Origin: Curtobacterium flaccumfaciens
GTDB taxonomy: Bacteria > Actinomycetota > Actinomycetes > Actinomycetales > Microbacteriaceae
Direction: 5' to 3'
Length of the DNA: 64,000 bases
NCBI RefSeq assembly: GCF_013359815.1
Contig: NZ_JABMCF010000040.1
Coordinates: 310,001 to 374,000, forward strand
Below the pieces are notes generated by a model that worked only from the letters and a program-made list of their open reading frames with translations, searched no databases and was not told where the DNA came from. Of this stretch, positions 16,080 through 24,547 are shown piece by piece. A program made the translations under genes and the position numbers. Positions within the stretch are counted from its first letter, which is position 1; each line of letters begins with the position of its first letter.

Positions 16080-16451
16080 GTGAGTGTTCGTCGCCGTGCT
16101 TCCCGTGTCGTCTCCATCGGGGTGGTCGCAGCCCTTGCAGCGTCGTTGACCGGGTGCGGCGAGGGCGCCGGCGTCGACAGTGACTACGCGAAGATCTGCC
16201 GCGACAACGCGACCGAGAAGCGGTTGCCGGACGACGACTGCAACAACCACGGCGGGCACGCCGGCTGGTACTTCCTGCCGCTCTTCGCCAACCGTGCCAC
16301 GAGGGTCCCCGGCGTCGGGGATGCGGTCTCCGGCGGCACGAGCGCCCTGCCCGCCGGGAAGACCGCGAAGGCTGGCGTCTCGTCCCGCGGGAGCTCGGTC
16401 ACCAAGGGCGGCTTCGGCGGAGCCGGCGGACACGGTGGGTTCGGCGGCTGA
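16080..16451 (+). CDS. YgiB-like (DUF1190) lipoprotein
   Basis: A 123-residue lipoprotein with lipobox ASLTGCG. The mature part has three cysteines in CRDNATEKRLPDDDCNN, then GWYFLPLFANRA and a Gly-rich tail (KGGFGGAGGHGGFGG), the layout of E. coli YgiB. It starts at GTG 16080 and its stop overlaps the ATG of the following YgiC-like gene by one base (TGATG). The same pair occurs as ygiBC in enterobacteria; its function is not established, and the assignment rests on both the neighbour and the C-terminal composition. Confidence 0.75.
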   Translation: MSVRRRASRVVSIGVVAALAASLTGCGEGAGVDSDYAKICRDNATEKRLPDDDCNNHGGHAGWYFLPLFANRATRVPGVGDAVSGGTSALPAGKTAKAGVSSRGSSVTKGGFGGAGGHGGFGG

Positions 16452-17755
16452 TGGAGCGCATCGAGTTCCCCGAGCGTCCGGACTGGCGGCGCCGGATCCA
16501 GCAGACCGGGTTGATCTACTCGCGGTCCGTCCGCGACGACGGCACGCCCGTCGAGTACTGGAACGACACCGCCGCGTACGTCTTCACGCTGCCGGAGGTC
16601 GAGGCGCTCGAGCGGCAGACCGAGGAACTGCACCGGATGTGCCTCGAAGCCGCCCGGTACCTCGCCACCGGCGCCCTCGGCACGCTGGGCCTGACGCGAG
16701 CCGGGTTCGACCTCGCCGCGTGGTCGCTCGAGCACGATGAGCCCGACCTGTACGCGCGGTTCGACCTGGCCTACGCCGGAGACGGTTCACCCGCCAAGAT
16801 GCTCGAGTACAACGGGGACACCCCGACCGGGTTGATCGAGGCATCGGTCACGCAGTGGCACTGGATGCAGGACCGGCTCGCCACCGGCGAACTCTCCGCC
16901 GAGACCGACCAGTGGAACGGCATCCACGAGGCGATGGTGGCGCGCTGGCGGACACTGCTGCACGAGTCCCTGCGCGCCGAGGACGGTGGCCGACTGTTCG
17001 TGGCGCACTCCGACCTCGACACGGCGGGCGAGGACTGGGACACGGTGGCCTACATGCGCGACCTGGCGGGGGAGGCCGGGTGGGAGCACACCGGCATCGA
17101 GATGAAGGACATCGGCTGGCACGCGACGGCCCGCCAGTTCGTCGGCGACCAGGAGCCGGTCGGTTCGTCGCGGAGCGTGTTCACGCTGCCCGGGGACGCT
17201 CCGGGGGCCCAGTACCCGGTGATCCGCAACCTCTTCAAGCTGTACCCGTGGGAGGACCTCGTCTCCGGGGACGACCGGGCGCAGGGCGACGAGGAGTTCG
17301 GCGCCTTCCTGGTCAGCGACCGCGGGCGGGTCGGCCGCTGGTACGAGCCGGCGTGGAAGATGTTCCTGTCGAACAAGCTGCTGCTCGTCGCGCTCTGGCG
17401 CTTGTTCCCGGGTCACCCGAACCTGCTGCCGGCCTTCGCGGACGGTCCGAACGGCATGCGCGACTTCGTCGTGAAGCCCGTTTTCGGGCGTGAGGGCGAC
17501 GGCATCGCGGTGCACCGATCCGACGGTTCGGTCACGACGAACGGTCGCGAGTACCGGCGCCCCGGCACCGGGGCCGAACGGGTGTGGCAGCAGTACCACG
17601 AGCTCCCGGACTTCCCGGGGTCGAACGGGCACAACCACCCGGTGCTCGGGTCGTGGGTCGTGGGCGGCGAGTCCTTCGGAGTCGGCATCCGCGAGTCCGA
17701 CGGGCCGATCACGGACTACTGGTGCCGGTTCGCCCCGAACATCATCGCGGCCTGA
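16451..17755 (+). CDS. glutathionylspermidine synthase family ATP-grasp protein (YgiC-like)
   Basis: A 434-residue protein of the GSP-synthase C-terminal (ATP-grasp) family. Recognisable blocks are YWNDTAAYVF, LEYNGDTPTGLIE, WEHTGIEMKDIGW, IRNLFKLYPWEDL, AWKMFLSNKLLLVALWRLFPGHPNLLP-like sequence and FVVKPVFGREGDGI, which hold the ATP and metal sites. The amidase half of bifunctional E. coli Gsp is absent, as in YgiC and YjfC. The family ligates a carboxylate to an amine, but actinobacteria lack glutathionylspermidine, so the natural substrate is open. Coupled to the YgiB-like lipoprotein gene. Confidence 0.85.
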   Translation: MERIEFPERPDWRRRIQQTGLIYSRSVRDDGTPVEYWNDTAAYVFTLPEVEALERQTEELHRMCLEAARYLATGALGTLGLTRAGFDLAAWSLEHDEPDLYARFDLAYAGDGSPAKMLEYNGDTPTGLIEASVTQWHWMQDRLATGELSAETDQWNGIHEAMVARWRTLLHESLRAEDGGRLFVAHSDLDTAGEDWDTVAYMRDLAGEAGWEHTGIEMKDIGWHATARQFVGDQEPVGSSRSVFTLPGDAPGAQYPVIRNLFKLYPWEDLVSGDDRAQGDEEFGAFLVSDRGRVGRWYEPAWKMFLSNKLLLVALWRLFPGHPNLLPAFADGPNGMRDFVVKPVFGREGDGIAVHRSDGSVTTNGREYRRPGTGAERVWQQYHELPDFPGSNGHNHPVLGSWVVGGESFGVGIRESDGPITDYWCRFAPNIIAA

Positions 17756-17761
17756 CGTCGG

Positions 17762-18184
17762 TCAGTTGACGATCTCGCCGCGTTCCTCGGGCGGGATTGC
17801 GATGAGTCGTTCCCGCCACTGGCGCAACGCCTCCGGGGTGAGCCGTGTCCATCCGGTCTCCTCGCCGACCACGCGGAGCGGGAGGGCACTGCGGTACGAC
17901 CGGCTCGGGTTGCCGGGGAACTTCTTGTCGGTCACGTTGGGGTCGTCCTCGAAGGGGCCGGTCGGCTCGACGCGGTACACACGCGGCTCGCGGTCGCCGG
18001 GCACGAGCTCGGCCGCGAGTTCGGCCGCGAGCCCCGCTCCGTCGCGGGTGGCCGTGAAGTAGACGTGGTTCATCACGACGTCGGGGCGGTAGTTCGAGCG
18101 GAAGCCGGGGGAGAGGAACTCCCCGGGCCGCAGGGCTGCCACTGTGCCGTGCCAGAACGGACCGGTCTCGTCTGCTGCTGCCAT
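17762..18184 (-). CDS. arr: NAD(+)--rifampin ADP-ribosyltransferase (Arr)
   Basis: A 140-residue protein of the normal Arr length. Family blocks are all present: FWHGTVAALRPGEFL near the N-terminus, GFRSNYRPDVVMNHVYFTAT, YRVEPTGPFEDDPNVTDKKF and PGNPSRSYRSALPLRVVGE. Arr transfers ADP-ribose from NAD+ to the C23 hydroxyl of rifamycins and inactivates them. Chromosomal arr genes are common in environmental actinobacteria, and no mobile element is visible nearby, so this looks intrinsic rather than acquired. It converges with the YgiC-like gene with six bases between stops. Confidence 0.92.
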   Translation of the reverse strand: MAAADETGPFWHGTVAALRPGEFLSPGFRSNYRPDVVMNHVYFTATRDGAGLAAELAAELVPGDREPRVYRVEPTGPFEDDPNVTDKKFPGNPSRSYRSALPLRVVGEETGWTRLTPEALRQWRERLIAIPPEERGEIVN

Positions 18185-18204
18185 GGCGTCAGCCTACGAA
18201 CGGC

Positions 18205-18597
18205 TCAGCGCCCGCGTCCGACCAGCGCGCGCCACCGCGGCTGTTCTGAGACGACGACGGCGACGCACAGGGCGGTGACGGCGATCGCGACCGCCGTCGG
18301 CCACAGGACCCAGGCTGCAGCGACCGCCCCCACGAGGTGCGCGAGGACCGACGCGATGGTGACCGCTCCCGGTGCCGCGACCGGCGGGTCGCCGCCGGGG
18401 CGGTCACCCGGGGTCCCGAACACCGCCGGCGGCACGACGAGGGCCAGCACGGCGGCGACCGCGAGCACCGGTGAGTGGGGCCAGAGCGCCCAGGGCACGG
18501 CCACCCACGCGACGAGCTCCGCCAGGAACCGCAGGCCGCCACGCAGCGGGTCGTGACCGACGGGCCTCGACGGGCGCGCCGCCGTGGACACGGTCAC
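18205..18597 (-). CDS. YrdB-like (DUF2568) membrane protein
   Basis: A 130-residue protein with about four hydrophobic segments (LRFLAELVAWVAVPWALW, VLAVAAVLALVVPPAVFG, VLAHLVGAVAAAWVLW, AVAIAVTALCVAVVV). The FLAEL start and the central P-PAVFGTPGDRP loop fit the YrdB family, whose function is unknown. The GTG at 18597 overlaps the stop of the TetR gene by four bases (GTGA), making it the third gene of a hydrolase-TetR-YrdB operon. Confidence 0.7.
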   Translation of the reverse strand: MTVSTAARPSRPVGHDPLRGGLRFLAELVAWVAVPWALWPHSPVLAVAAVLALVVPPAVFGTPGDRPGGDPPVAAPGAVTIASVLAHLVGAVAAAWVLWPTAVAIAVTALCVAVVVSEQPRWRALVGRGR

Positions 18598-19166
18598 CGT
18601 GTCGTCGCGGCACGGAAGCCGCGATCCAGGAAGTCGACCATCCACGCGGCACTCGCATCGACGTCCGTGTCCATCTGGAACCCGCCGGACGCCTCGATCG
18701 TGGCGAACCCGTGCAGGACGCTGCGGAGCACCCGGAGCGCGTGGACCTCGTCGGCGGGGTCGAGCGGGTAGTCGCGGAGCGCCGCGGCGAAGGACGCCAG
18801 GGTGCGGCCGAGTGCGACCGCCAGGGGGTCATCGGCACCGGTCGGCCGGACGCCGACGGCTGCCTGGTACCGCGCCGGGTGCTCCCGGACGCTCCGGCGC
18901 ACGGTCTGCACCGCCGCCTCGAGCGCACTCCGACCGCTGCGCCCCTGCATGGCGTCGCGGAGTGCGTCACCGAGCTCGTTCGCGCCGAGGATCGCGATCC
19001 TGCGCGTGAGGTCGCCGAGTCCGTCGACGTGCTTGTACAGCGACGGTGCCTTCACCCCGAGGCGGTCGGCGACGACGCTCATGCTCAGCTGGGCCAGGCC
19101 GATCTCGTCGGCCAGCGTCGCAGCGGCCTCGGTGACGGTCGCCGGGTCGAGCCCCGCCCTAGGCAA
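18594..19166 (-). CDS. TetR family regulator (WHG-domain type)
   Basis: The 190-residue product starts LPRAGLDPATVTEAAATLAD and continues LSMSVVADRLGVKAPSLYKH, the HTH form of the subgroup with a WHG-like C-terminal domain. The start is taken as TTG at 19166, which puts the conserved RAGLDPATV near the N-terminus as in relatives and overlaps the hydrolase stop by a few bases; the ATG at 19259 would add an Arg/Cys/Ser-rich extension that is antisense-like. It is encoded between the hydrolase and the YrdB-like gene. The long inverted repeat upstream of the hydrolase (20021-20060) is the likely operator. Confidence 0.8.
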   Translation of the reverse strand: MPRAGLDPATVTEAAATLADEIGLAQLSMSVVADRLGVKAPSLYKHVDGLGDLTRRIAILGANELGDALRDAMQGRSGRSALEAAVQTVRRSVREHPARYQAAVGVRPTGADDPLAVALGRTLASFAAALRDYPLDPADEVHALRVLRSVLHGFATIEASGGFQMDTDVDASAAWMVDFLDRGFRAATTR

Positions 19167-20007
19167 CGGGACCTGCGACGGGCAGCGTGCGGGCGAGGAA
19201 CGGCAGCAGCAGGGCGAGGAGCGCTGCCGGCGTCTCGGTGTGGGGGTAGTGACCGGCACCGTCGATCACGGCGAGTTCCCCGAGGCCGTCCGGCAGGTCG
19301 GCGAGGATCCGCTCGCCCTCGGCGCGGGGCGCGGCCCAGTCCGGATCGGCACTGCCCTCGACGACGAGCACGGGGCACCGGACGGCACCCAGCTGCTCGC
19401 CGGCGTCGGCGGGCGACGTGCGGGTCATGGCGCGGAGGACCGCCATCCGCTCCGGTTGCCGCAGGGTCGTCTCGATCCGGCTGCGCTCCGTCGCCCAGTC
19501 GGCGGGCTTGGCGGGGACCGCGATGTCGAGGTACGCGAGCCAGCCGGGCAGGCTGCCGCTCGTCATGACCCGCGCGAGCTGGACGGTGCCGGCGCGGTGC
19601 CGGCGGTTGCGCAGCAGTCCGCCCAGGTCGACGGACTGCTTGCGCGTGAACGGCGCCAGCTCGACGATGCCCGCGACCAGGTCCGGTGCGGTGGCCGCGG
19701 CGATCGTCGCCGCGCCCCCGCTGATGGACTGCCCGACGACCACGGCCGGGCCACCGAGGTGACGGGCCACCGCGACGAGGTCACGTGCGATGTCGGCGCG
19801 CTGGTAGCCGTCCCACCCGGTGCTCGAGTCGCCGCAGCCGCGGAGGTCGACGTTCGCCACCCGGTAGCCGGCCGCGACGAGCTCCGGCACGACGAAGCGG
19901 TAGGCGTGCCGGCTGTCGCCCATGCCGTGAGCGAGGACCACGAGCGGCCCTGTTCCGGAGAGGTCGTAGGCGATCGTGCCGCCCTCGGTGTCCAGGTGTT
20001 CGAGCAT
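19159..20007 (-). CDS. alpha/beta hydrolase
   Basis: A 282-residue hydrolase: oxyanion-hole motif LAHGMGDSRHAYRF, nucleophile elbow VVGQSISGG (Ser), acid in VVEGSADPDWA and terminal His in VIDGAGHYPHTE. Such enzymes hydrolyse esters, lactones, epoxides or haloalkanes; here no cap feature narrows the choice. It leads an operon with a TetR regulator and a membrane protein, so it may respond to and destroy a small toxic ligand. AAGGAG lies upstream of the ATG at 20007. Confidence 0.88.
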   Translation of the reverse strand: MLEHLDTEGGTIAYDLSGTGPLVVLAHGMGDSRHAYRFVVPELVAAGYRVANVDLRGCGDSSTGWDGYQRADIARDLVAVARHLGGPAVVVGQSISGGAATIAAATAPDLVAGIVELAPFTRKQSVDLGGLLRNRRHRAGTVQLARVMTSGSLPGWLAYLDIAVPAKPADWATERSRIETTLRQPERMAVLRAMTRTSPADAGEQLGAVRCPVLVVEGSADPDWAAPRAEGERILADLPDGLGELAVIDGAGHYPHTETPAALLALLLPFLARTLPVAGPVA

Positions 20008-20020
20008 GACGTGGCTCCTT

Positions 20021-20060
20021 CGGCTACGGGTAGTAACTCATAGGCTAATATCCGTAGCCG
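20021..20060 (-). promoter_or_regulatory. long inverted repeat (probable TetR operator) upstream of the hydrolase operon
   Basis: CGGCTACGG at 20021-20029 and its perfect complement CCGTAGCCG at 20052-20060 enclose 22 AT-richer bases (minus strand ATATTAGCCTATGAGTTACT) that probably contain the -10 element. The repeat starts 14 bases upstream of the hydrolase ATG and is unlike any other sequence in the window. Confidence 0.7.
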
Positions 20061-20080
20061 ACGGTGGCAAGGGGCAGTCG

Positions 20081-20923
20081 TCACGCATCCAGGTCGAGCG
20101 TGGTCGACAGCTCGGGGAACGCCTGCGCCTGCTCGACGAGCTGCTGTCCCTTCTGCACGATCCCCGCCACGCTGTCCGCTCCGGCGGCGAACCGCAGCGG
20201 CGGCTCGGGCATCGCGATCAGCGTCAGCAGTACCTGCGCGAGCTTCGCGGGGTCGCCGGACTGGTTGCCCCGCATGCCGCGGAAGAACTCCTTCGACCCG
20301 GCCGAGAGCGGGGCGTAGTCGTCGATCGCGACGTCGCCCCAGAAGGTCGAGTCGCCCTCGGCCAGCAGGTCGGTGCGGAAGAAGCCGGGCTCGACCACGG
20401 TGGTGTGGATGCCGAAGGGAGCCACCTCGTCGTGCAGGGCCTCCATCCAGCCCTCGAGCGCGAACTTCGACGCCGAGTAGGCGCTCCCACCGGCGCCGGC
20501 GACGATGCCCGCGGTGGAGCTGATGCTGACGACGTGCCCGGAGCGCTGCCGTCGCATGACCGGGAGCACGGCGCGCGTCACGGCGAGCGCTCCGAAGAAG
20601 TTCGTCTCCATCTGCGCGCGGAACTGCTCGGCTGAGATCTCCTCGAAGTACCCGGCCTGGAAGCTCCCGGCGTTGTTCACCAGGACGTCGACGCCGCCGA
20701 AGCGGTGGGTCGCGGCGTCGACTGCGGCTCGGACCGACTCCGGGTCGGTCACGTCGAGCGCGACGGCGAGCAGGCGCTCGTGGTCGCCGAGGACGGCGCG
20801 GACCCGCTCGGGGTCGCGTCCGGTCGCCACGACCCGGTGCCCGGCGTCGAGGGCGGTCCGGGCGAAGTCGGTGCCCATCCCGCGGCTCGTGCCGGTGATG
20901 AGGAAGGTGCTGGTTCCGGTCAT
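20081..20923 (-). CDS. short-chain dehydrogenase/reductase
   Basis: A 280-residue classical SDR: NAD(P) motif ITGTSRGMG at 8-16, NNAG in VNNAGSFQAG, catalytic Ser in VVSISSTAGIV and the YxxxK pair in YSASKFALEG. The following Pro-Gly motif (VEPGFFRTDL) is typical. The Arg at the end of the nucleotide loop (ATGRDPERV) suggests NADPH. It oxidises or reduces an unknown carbonyl. It lies between the hydrolase operon and a cyclophilin-like lipoprotein gene, all on the same strand. Confidence 0.9.
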   Translation of the reverse strand: MTGTSTFLITGTSRGMGTDFARTALDAGHRVVATGRDPERVRAVLGDHERLLAVALDVTDPESVRAAVDAATHRFGGVDVLVNNAGSFQAGYFEEISAEQFRAQMETNFFGALAVTRAVLPVMRRQRSGHVVSISSTAGIVAGAGGSAYSASKFALEGWMEALHDEVAPFGIHTTVVEPGFFRTDLLAEGDSTFWGDVAIDDYAPLSAGSKEFFRGMRGNQSGDPAKLAQVLLTLIAMPEPPLRFAAGADSVAGIVQKGQQLVEQAQAFPELSTTLDLDA

Positions 20924-20993
20924 GGGGTGTGGTTCCTGTTCGGTGGAAGGGACGCGAGGCGAGGCAGGGACGCGAGGAAGGGGCGGACGCCCG

Positions 20994-21551
20994 TCAGCCG
21001 CGCACTCGGATGGTGGCGGCGCCGGACGGCAGGTCGCGCACCGCTCCGACGTCGTCGACGGTGCCGATCGGCACGATCCCCGGGAAGCTGCCGACGTCCG
21101 TGTAGTACAGGACGATCGACTGGTCGGGCACGTAGTAGGCGATGGTGCCCGCCGGCGCATCGCTCGTGCTCGGGGCGCCGGTCGTGTCGAGCGGCGCGGG
21201 GAGCCGGGCGATCTGCTCCTGCCCGCCGTAGTCGGCGAAGGTCAGCGTCGCCGGCAGCCGGGCGGCCAGCGCGCGCGCCGTCGCACTGTCGGTGAACCGG
21301 CCGGACAGGGTCTCGCCGTCGAGCTCGATGGTGATGTGCACGGGGTCGGCCTCCGTCGGGGTGGTGATCGTGGGAGCAGCAGTCGCAGTCGCGGCCGCCG
21401 ATGCCGGCGCCGACGCAGGCGGCTCCGCGCGGTCGACGCCGCTGCACCCGGCGAGCGCCCCCACCACCAGCGCGACGACCGGAGCCAGCGCGAGTGGACG
21501 CAGCGCGAGGTGCGGACCCGCGGCGGGACGGCGTCTGGTGCGGACGGGCAT
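20994..21551 (-). CDS. cyclophilin-like fold lipoprotein
   Basis: A 185-residue lipoprotein with lipobox VGALAGCSG, an Ala/Thr/Pro-rich linker of about 35 residues, then a compact domain: HITIELDGETLSGRFTDSAT, LPATLTFADYGGQEQIARLP and PAGTIAYYVPDQSIVLYYTD. These match the cyclophilin-like domain found in many bacterial lipoproteins next to reductases and SDRs. The function is unknown. The ATG at 21551 is divergent from the MFS gene at 21677; an SDR gene follows 70 bp downstream. Confidence 0.8.
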   Translation of the reverse strand: MPVRTRRRPAAGPHLALRPLALAPVVALVVGALAGCSGVDRAEPPASAPASAAATATAAPTITTPTEADPVHITIELDGETLSGRFTDSATARALAARLPATLTFADYGGQEQIARLPAPLDTTGAPSTSDAPAGTIAYYVPDQSIVLYYTDVGSFPGIVPIGTVDDVGAVRDLPSGAATIRVRG

Positions 21552-21676
21552 CGGGGCTCCCTCGGTTCGTGGACACCACCATCGAAGCCCCACCACCACC
21601 CGCCCAGTGAGGCTCCGGCGAAACGGGGTCCAGCCGAACCTCCCTGTCCGCCGGACCATGCCCCTACCGTCGGTCC

Positions 21677-22876
21677 GTGACCACGACGACCTCCGACCTC
21701 CCCGCAACCGACCGGGCCACCGACGGTCGACTGCCCTGGTTCCCGCTCGCCCTGCTCGCCGCGATCGGGTTCCTCCTGGTCGCCATGGAGACGATGCCGG
21801 CCGGGCTGCTGCCGGCGATCGCCGACGGGATGGGCACGAGCGAGGGCACGGTCGGCCTGTTCGTCAGCGCGTACGCGATGGGGACGGTCATCGCCACGGT
21901 CCCGGCGATCGCCCTGACCCGCGGGTTCCGCCGCAAGCCGCTCATCGTCGCCGCCATCGCCGTGCTCCTCGTCGCGAACACCCTGACCGCGTTCGCCCCG
22001 AACGTCGCGGTCGCACTGGTCACGCGGTTCGTCGCCGGCGCGATGTCGGGGACGATCTGGGGCATGTTCGCCACCTACGCGCGGCGGATCAGCCCGGCCC
22101 GCTTCGCCGGGGTGTCGCTCGCGATCGTCTCGACGGGCGCGCCGGTGGGGTTCGCGCTGGGCACCCCGCTCGGGTCCTTCATCGGCAACGCCCTGGGCTG
22201 GCGGTCGTCGTTGATCGGGCTGAGCCTGGTCGGCGTGGTGGTCCTGGCGCTGATCGCGCTGTTCGTGCCGGACGCCCCGGGGCAGACGAGCGCCGCGAAG
22301 CTGTCCGTCGTGCAGGTGTTCCGGATCCGCGGCATCGCGGTCATCCTCGCGGTGATCGCGACGTGGATGGTGGCGCACAACACGATCTACACGTACATCT
22401 CGCCGTACCTGCGGGCGACCGGCACCGACCTGAGCGCCGGGCTGGTGCTGCTCGTCTACGGGATCGCCGCGATCCTCGGCGTCGTCGTGACGGGCGCGCT
22501 GCTCGACCGGCACCCCCGACCCCTGCTGCACGGCAGCGTCGGCCTGTTCGTCCTGGCGGGCGTGGTGCTGCTCGTCGGGCACACCTCGCCGGTCGCGGTC
22601 CTGGTGGCCGCGGGCCTGTGGGGCATCGGCTTCGGCGGTTCCTCCACGCAGCTGCAGGCCGCCCTGACGACCGCCGGCGGCGAGGACGCCGACGTCGCGA
22701 GCGCGTTCCTGCCGGTTGCGTTCAACATCGCGATCTTCGCGGCCGGCCTGTTCGGGGCCGCCCTGCTGACGGCCTTCGACGGGCTGGTGCTCGCCGTGGT
22801 GATGATCGTGTTCGGGGCGGTCGCAGCGCTCCTCACCGTGATCGGCCGCGGATCGGCGTTCCCCGCGAAGCTCTGA
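21677..22876 (+). CDS. MFS transporter, DHA1/AraJ-type exporter
   Basis: A 399-residue, 12-helix major facilitator. Helix 1 is FPLALLAAIGFLLVAMETMP with the METMPAGLLP motif of the AraJ/YdhP sugar and drug efflux group; the 2-3 loop reads TRGFRRKPLI. Inner-membrane efflux of a sugar, arabinoside or drug is the usual role. The gene begins with GTG at 21677 and is followed after 59 bp by a GrpB gene. Confidence 0.85.
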   Translation: MTTTTSDLPATDRATDGRLPWFPLALLAAIGFLLVAMETMPAGLLPAIADGMGTSEGTVGLFVSAYAMGTVIATVPAIALTRGFRRKPLIVAAIAVLLVANTLTAFAPNVAVALVTRFVAGAMSGTIWGMFATYARRISPARFAGVSLAIVSTGAPVGFALGTPLGSFIGNALGWRSSLIGLSLVGVVVLALIALFVPDAPGQTSAAKLSVVQVFRIRGIAVILAVIATWMVAHNTIYTYISPYLRATGTDLSAGLVLLVYGIAAILGVVVTGALLDRHPRPLLHGSVGLFVLAGVVLLVGHTSPVAVLVAAGLWGIGFGGSSTQLQAALTTAGGEDADVASAFLPVAFNIAIFAAGLFGAALLTAFDGLVLAVVMIVFGAVAALLTVIGRGSAFPAKL

Positions 22877-22935
22877 CGCGATCGACGACGGCGACCGCGA
22901 CGGCGACCACGACCACGGGCTGCGATCATGTCCGG

Positions 22936-23511
22936 GTGCACCACGACGACGACCACCCCCGCCCGGACGTCACGACCGTCGAGATCATCGGCGGCCCGGA
23001 ACCGGTCACCGTGACCCTGCACCCCGCCGACAGCGGGTGGGCTGCGGTCTTCGCCGACCACCGGCGACGCATCCTGGAGGCCCTCCCCGGCTCCGGCGCG
23101 GACGCCCCGGTCGTCGAGCACATCGGCTCCACGGCCGTCCCCGGCCTGGCAGCGAAACCCATCGTCGACATCGTGGTCGTCGTCGCCGACGTCACCGCCG
23201 AGGCCACGTACCTCGACCAGCTCCTCGCCGCCGGGTACGAGCTGCGCGTCCGCGAGCCGGGCCACCGCCTGGTCCGGACGCCGGCCCGCGACGTCCACGT
23301 GCACGTCTACGAGCGGGGTGCGACGGCGGTCGACGAGTACCTGCTCCTCCGTGACCACCTGCGCGCCGACGCCGACGACCGGGCGCTGTACGAACGGACG
23401 AAGCGGGAGCTGCTCGACCGGAGCTGGGACGACATGAACGCCTACGCCGAGGCGAAGACGGCCGTCATCACCGCGATCAAGGAGCGGGCACGACGGAGCC
23501 GCGCGTCCTGA
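22936..23511 (+). CDS. GrpB family protein (UPF0157 nucleotidyltransferase-like)
   Basis: A 191-residue protein with the GrpB/dephospho-CoA-kinase-associated domain: VEHIGSTAVPGLAAKPIVDI, where the GSTAVPGLxAKPIxD block is diagnostic and includes the metal-binding Asp; RDVHVHVYERGA; LLLRDHLRADADDRALYERT; and the terminal WDDMNAYAEAKTAVI. The family has a minimal nucleotidyltransferase fold and no established substrate. The GTG at 22936 is chosen. A strong hairpin at the stop codon ends the transcript. Confidence 0.88.
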   Translation: MHHDDDHPRPDVTTVEIIGGPEPVTVTLHPADSGWAAVFADHRRRILEALPGSGADAPVVEHIGSTAVPGLAAKPIVDIVVVVADVTAEATYLDQLLAAGYELRVREPGHRLVRTPARDVHVHVYERGATAVDEYLLLRDHLRADADDRALYERTKRELLDRSWDDMNAYAEAKTAVITAIKERARRSRAS

Positions 23512-23524
23512 GACGCGCGGCTCC
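23495..23524. terminator. bidirectional hairpin terminator between convergent GrpB and SnoaL-like genes
   Basis: GGAGCCGCGCGTC at 23495-23507 pairs perfectly with 23512-23524 around a CTGA loop that includes the GrpB stop codon. There is no long U-tract, as usual for actinobacterial terminators. Confidence 0.8.
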
Positions 23525-23536
23525 TCCGGCCGAGCC

Positions 23537-24547
23537 TCAGCTCGTCGGGACGACGTCCCAGTGCTCGCGGATCAGGTTGTCGTCGACCCGGAACAGGTCG
23601 GCCGCGCCGAACGGGGCGTCGGCCTTCGCCCCGACCGGCTTCGAGAACGTCCACACCAGGTCGCCGTCGGCGAGCGAGATGACGGACTCCTGCTTCGGCA
23701 GGCTCTGCGCGGCGCTGCCGGCGAAGAACTGCTTGAGCGCGGCCGTGCCGTTCGCGGCGACCGAGTTGTGCTGCAGGTACGCCGGGTCGAACTTCTCGTC
23801 GAGGACGGACACGTCGTGGTCGCGGAACAGCCGGTCGTACGCCGTCACGGCGAGCACCCGGTTGTGCTCCTCCTGCCGCTCGGTCAGGTGACGGTCACGC
23901 TTCGCGGCCGGGTACAGGTCGCTGAACATGCTGTTCGTGTTGCCGCTGGCCGGCGTGCCCGTCGGGACCGTCTGACGGAGTGCCCACCACTCGCTGATGC
24001 GCCCGTCGCGCATGCGGAACAGGTCGACGGCGGCGTCACCGGTGCGTTCGTCCTTCGGCTTCGCGGTGATCTGCCAGTGCACGGCCACCAGGTCGGCGTC
24101 ACCGGCGATGTGCTTGATCACGGCGTGGGCACCGGGCACCCGGGAGCGGTCGGCGGTGAACTCGGCGAGCAACGCGGACGGACCCGAGGCGCTCGTCGCA
24201 CCGTGGGCGACGGCACCGGTCGCGACGGCGGTCCGTGCAGCCGCACGGGCCTTCGCGGACGCGGGCGACCGGAACGCGCACCGGAACAGGTGCCGGACGG
24301 TGGCCTCGTTGCGCTGCTCGGCGCGACGGTCGAGCCGTGAGACCGCCGTGCCACCCGAGGTCGTCCGCGCCGCACGGTTCACCGTGTGGTGCGCGGAGGT
24401 CGCCGTGGTGACGGAGGTGGAGGAGGAGGTGGAGGTGTGGAGGGGTGCCGCCACGGCCGGACCGGCCACGAGCGACACGGCGATGGCGACCGGAGCTGCC
24501 ACCGCACACGCCTTGGCGATGATGGGGAGAAGTGATGTCGTCTGCAC
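23537..24547 (-). CDS. exported SnoaL-like / NTF2-fold protein with two related domains
   Basis: The 336-residue product begins with a Sec signal (IIAKACAVAAPVAIAVSLVA, cleavage near AVAAP). Residues about 60-205 and 215-336 resemble two SnoaL-like polyketide-cyclase domains: the first holds AVIKHIAGDADLVAVHWQI and DLFRMRDGRISEWWALRQT, the second AYDRLFRDHDVSVLDEKFDP, YLQHNSVAANGTAALKQFF and DLFRVDDNLIREHWDVVPT. The HWQ/DLFR/EHWD pattern matches predicted SnoaL-like aldol condensation or ester cyclase proteins. The second domain is canonical; the first has a disrupted N-terminal part. The GTG start at 24547 gives the complete signal peptide. Confidence 0.75.
   Translation of the reverse strand: MQTTSLLPIIAKACAVAAPVAIAVSLVAGPAVAAPLHTSTSSSTSVTTATSAHHTVNRAARTTSGGTAVSRLDRRAEQRNEATVRHLFRCAFRSPASAKARAAARTAVATGAVAHGATSASGPSALLAEFTADRSRVPGAHAVIKHIAGDADLVAVHWQITAKPKDERTGDAAVDLFRMRDGRISEWWALRQTVPTGTPASGNTNSMFSDLYPAAKRDRHLTERQEEHNRVLAVTAYDRLFRDHDVSVLDEKFDPAYLQHNSVAANGTAALKQFFAGSAAQSLPKQESVISLADGDLVWTFSKPVGAKADAPFGAADLFRVDDNLIREHWDVVPTS

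Noticed and set aside
17762-18184. Acquired rifampin resistance on a mobile element
   Set aside because: No integron, transposase or composition change is visible around arr; chromosomal copies are usual in actinobacteria.
23537-24547. Biosynthetic polyketide cyclase role for the SnoaL-like protein
   Set aside because: No polyketide synthase or tailoring genes are near, and the protein is exported.
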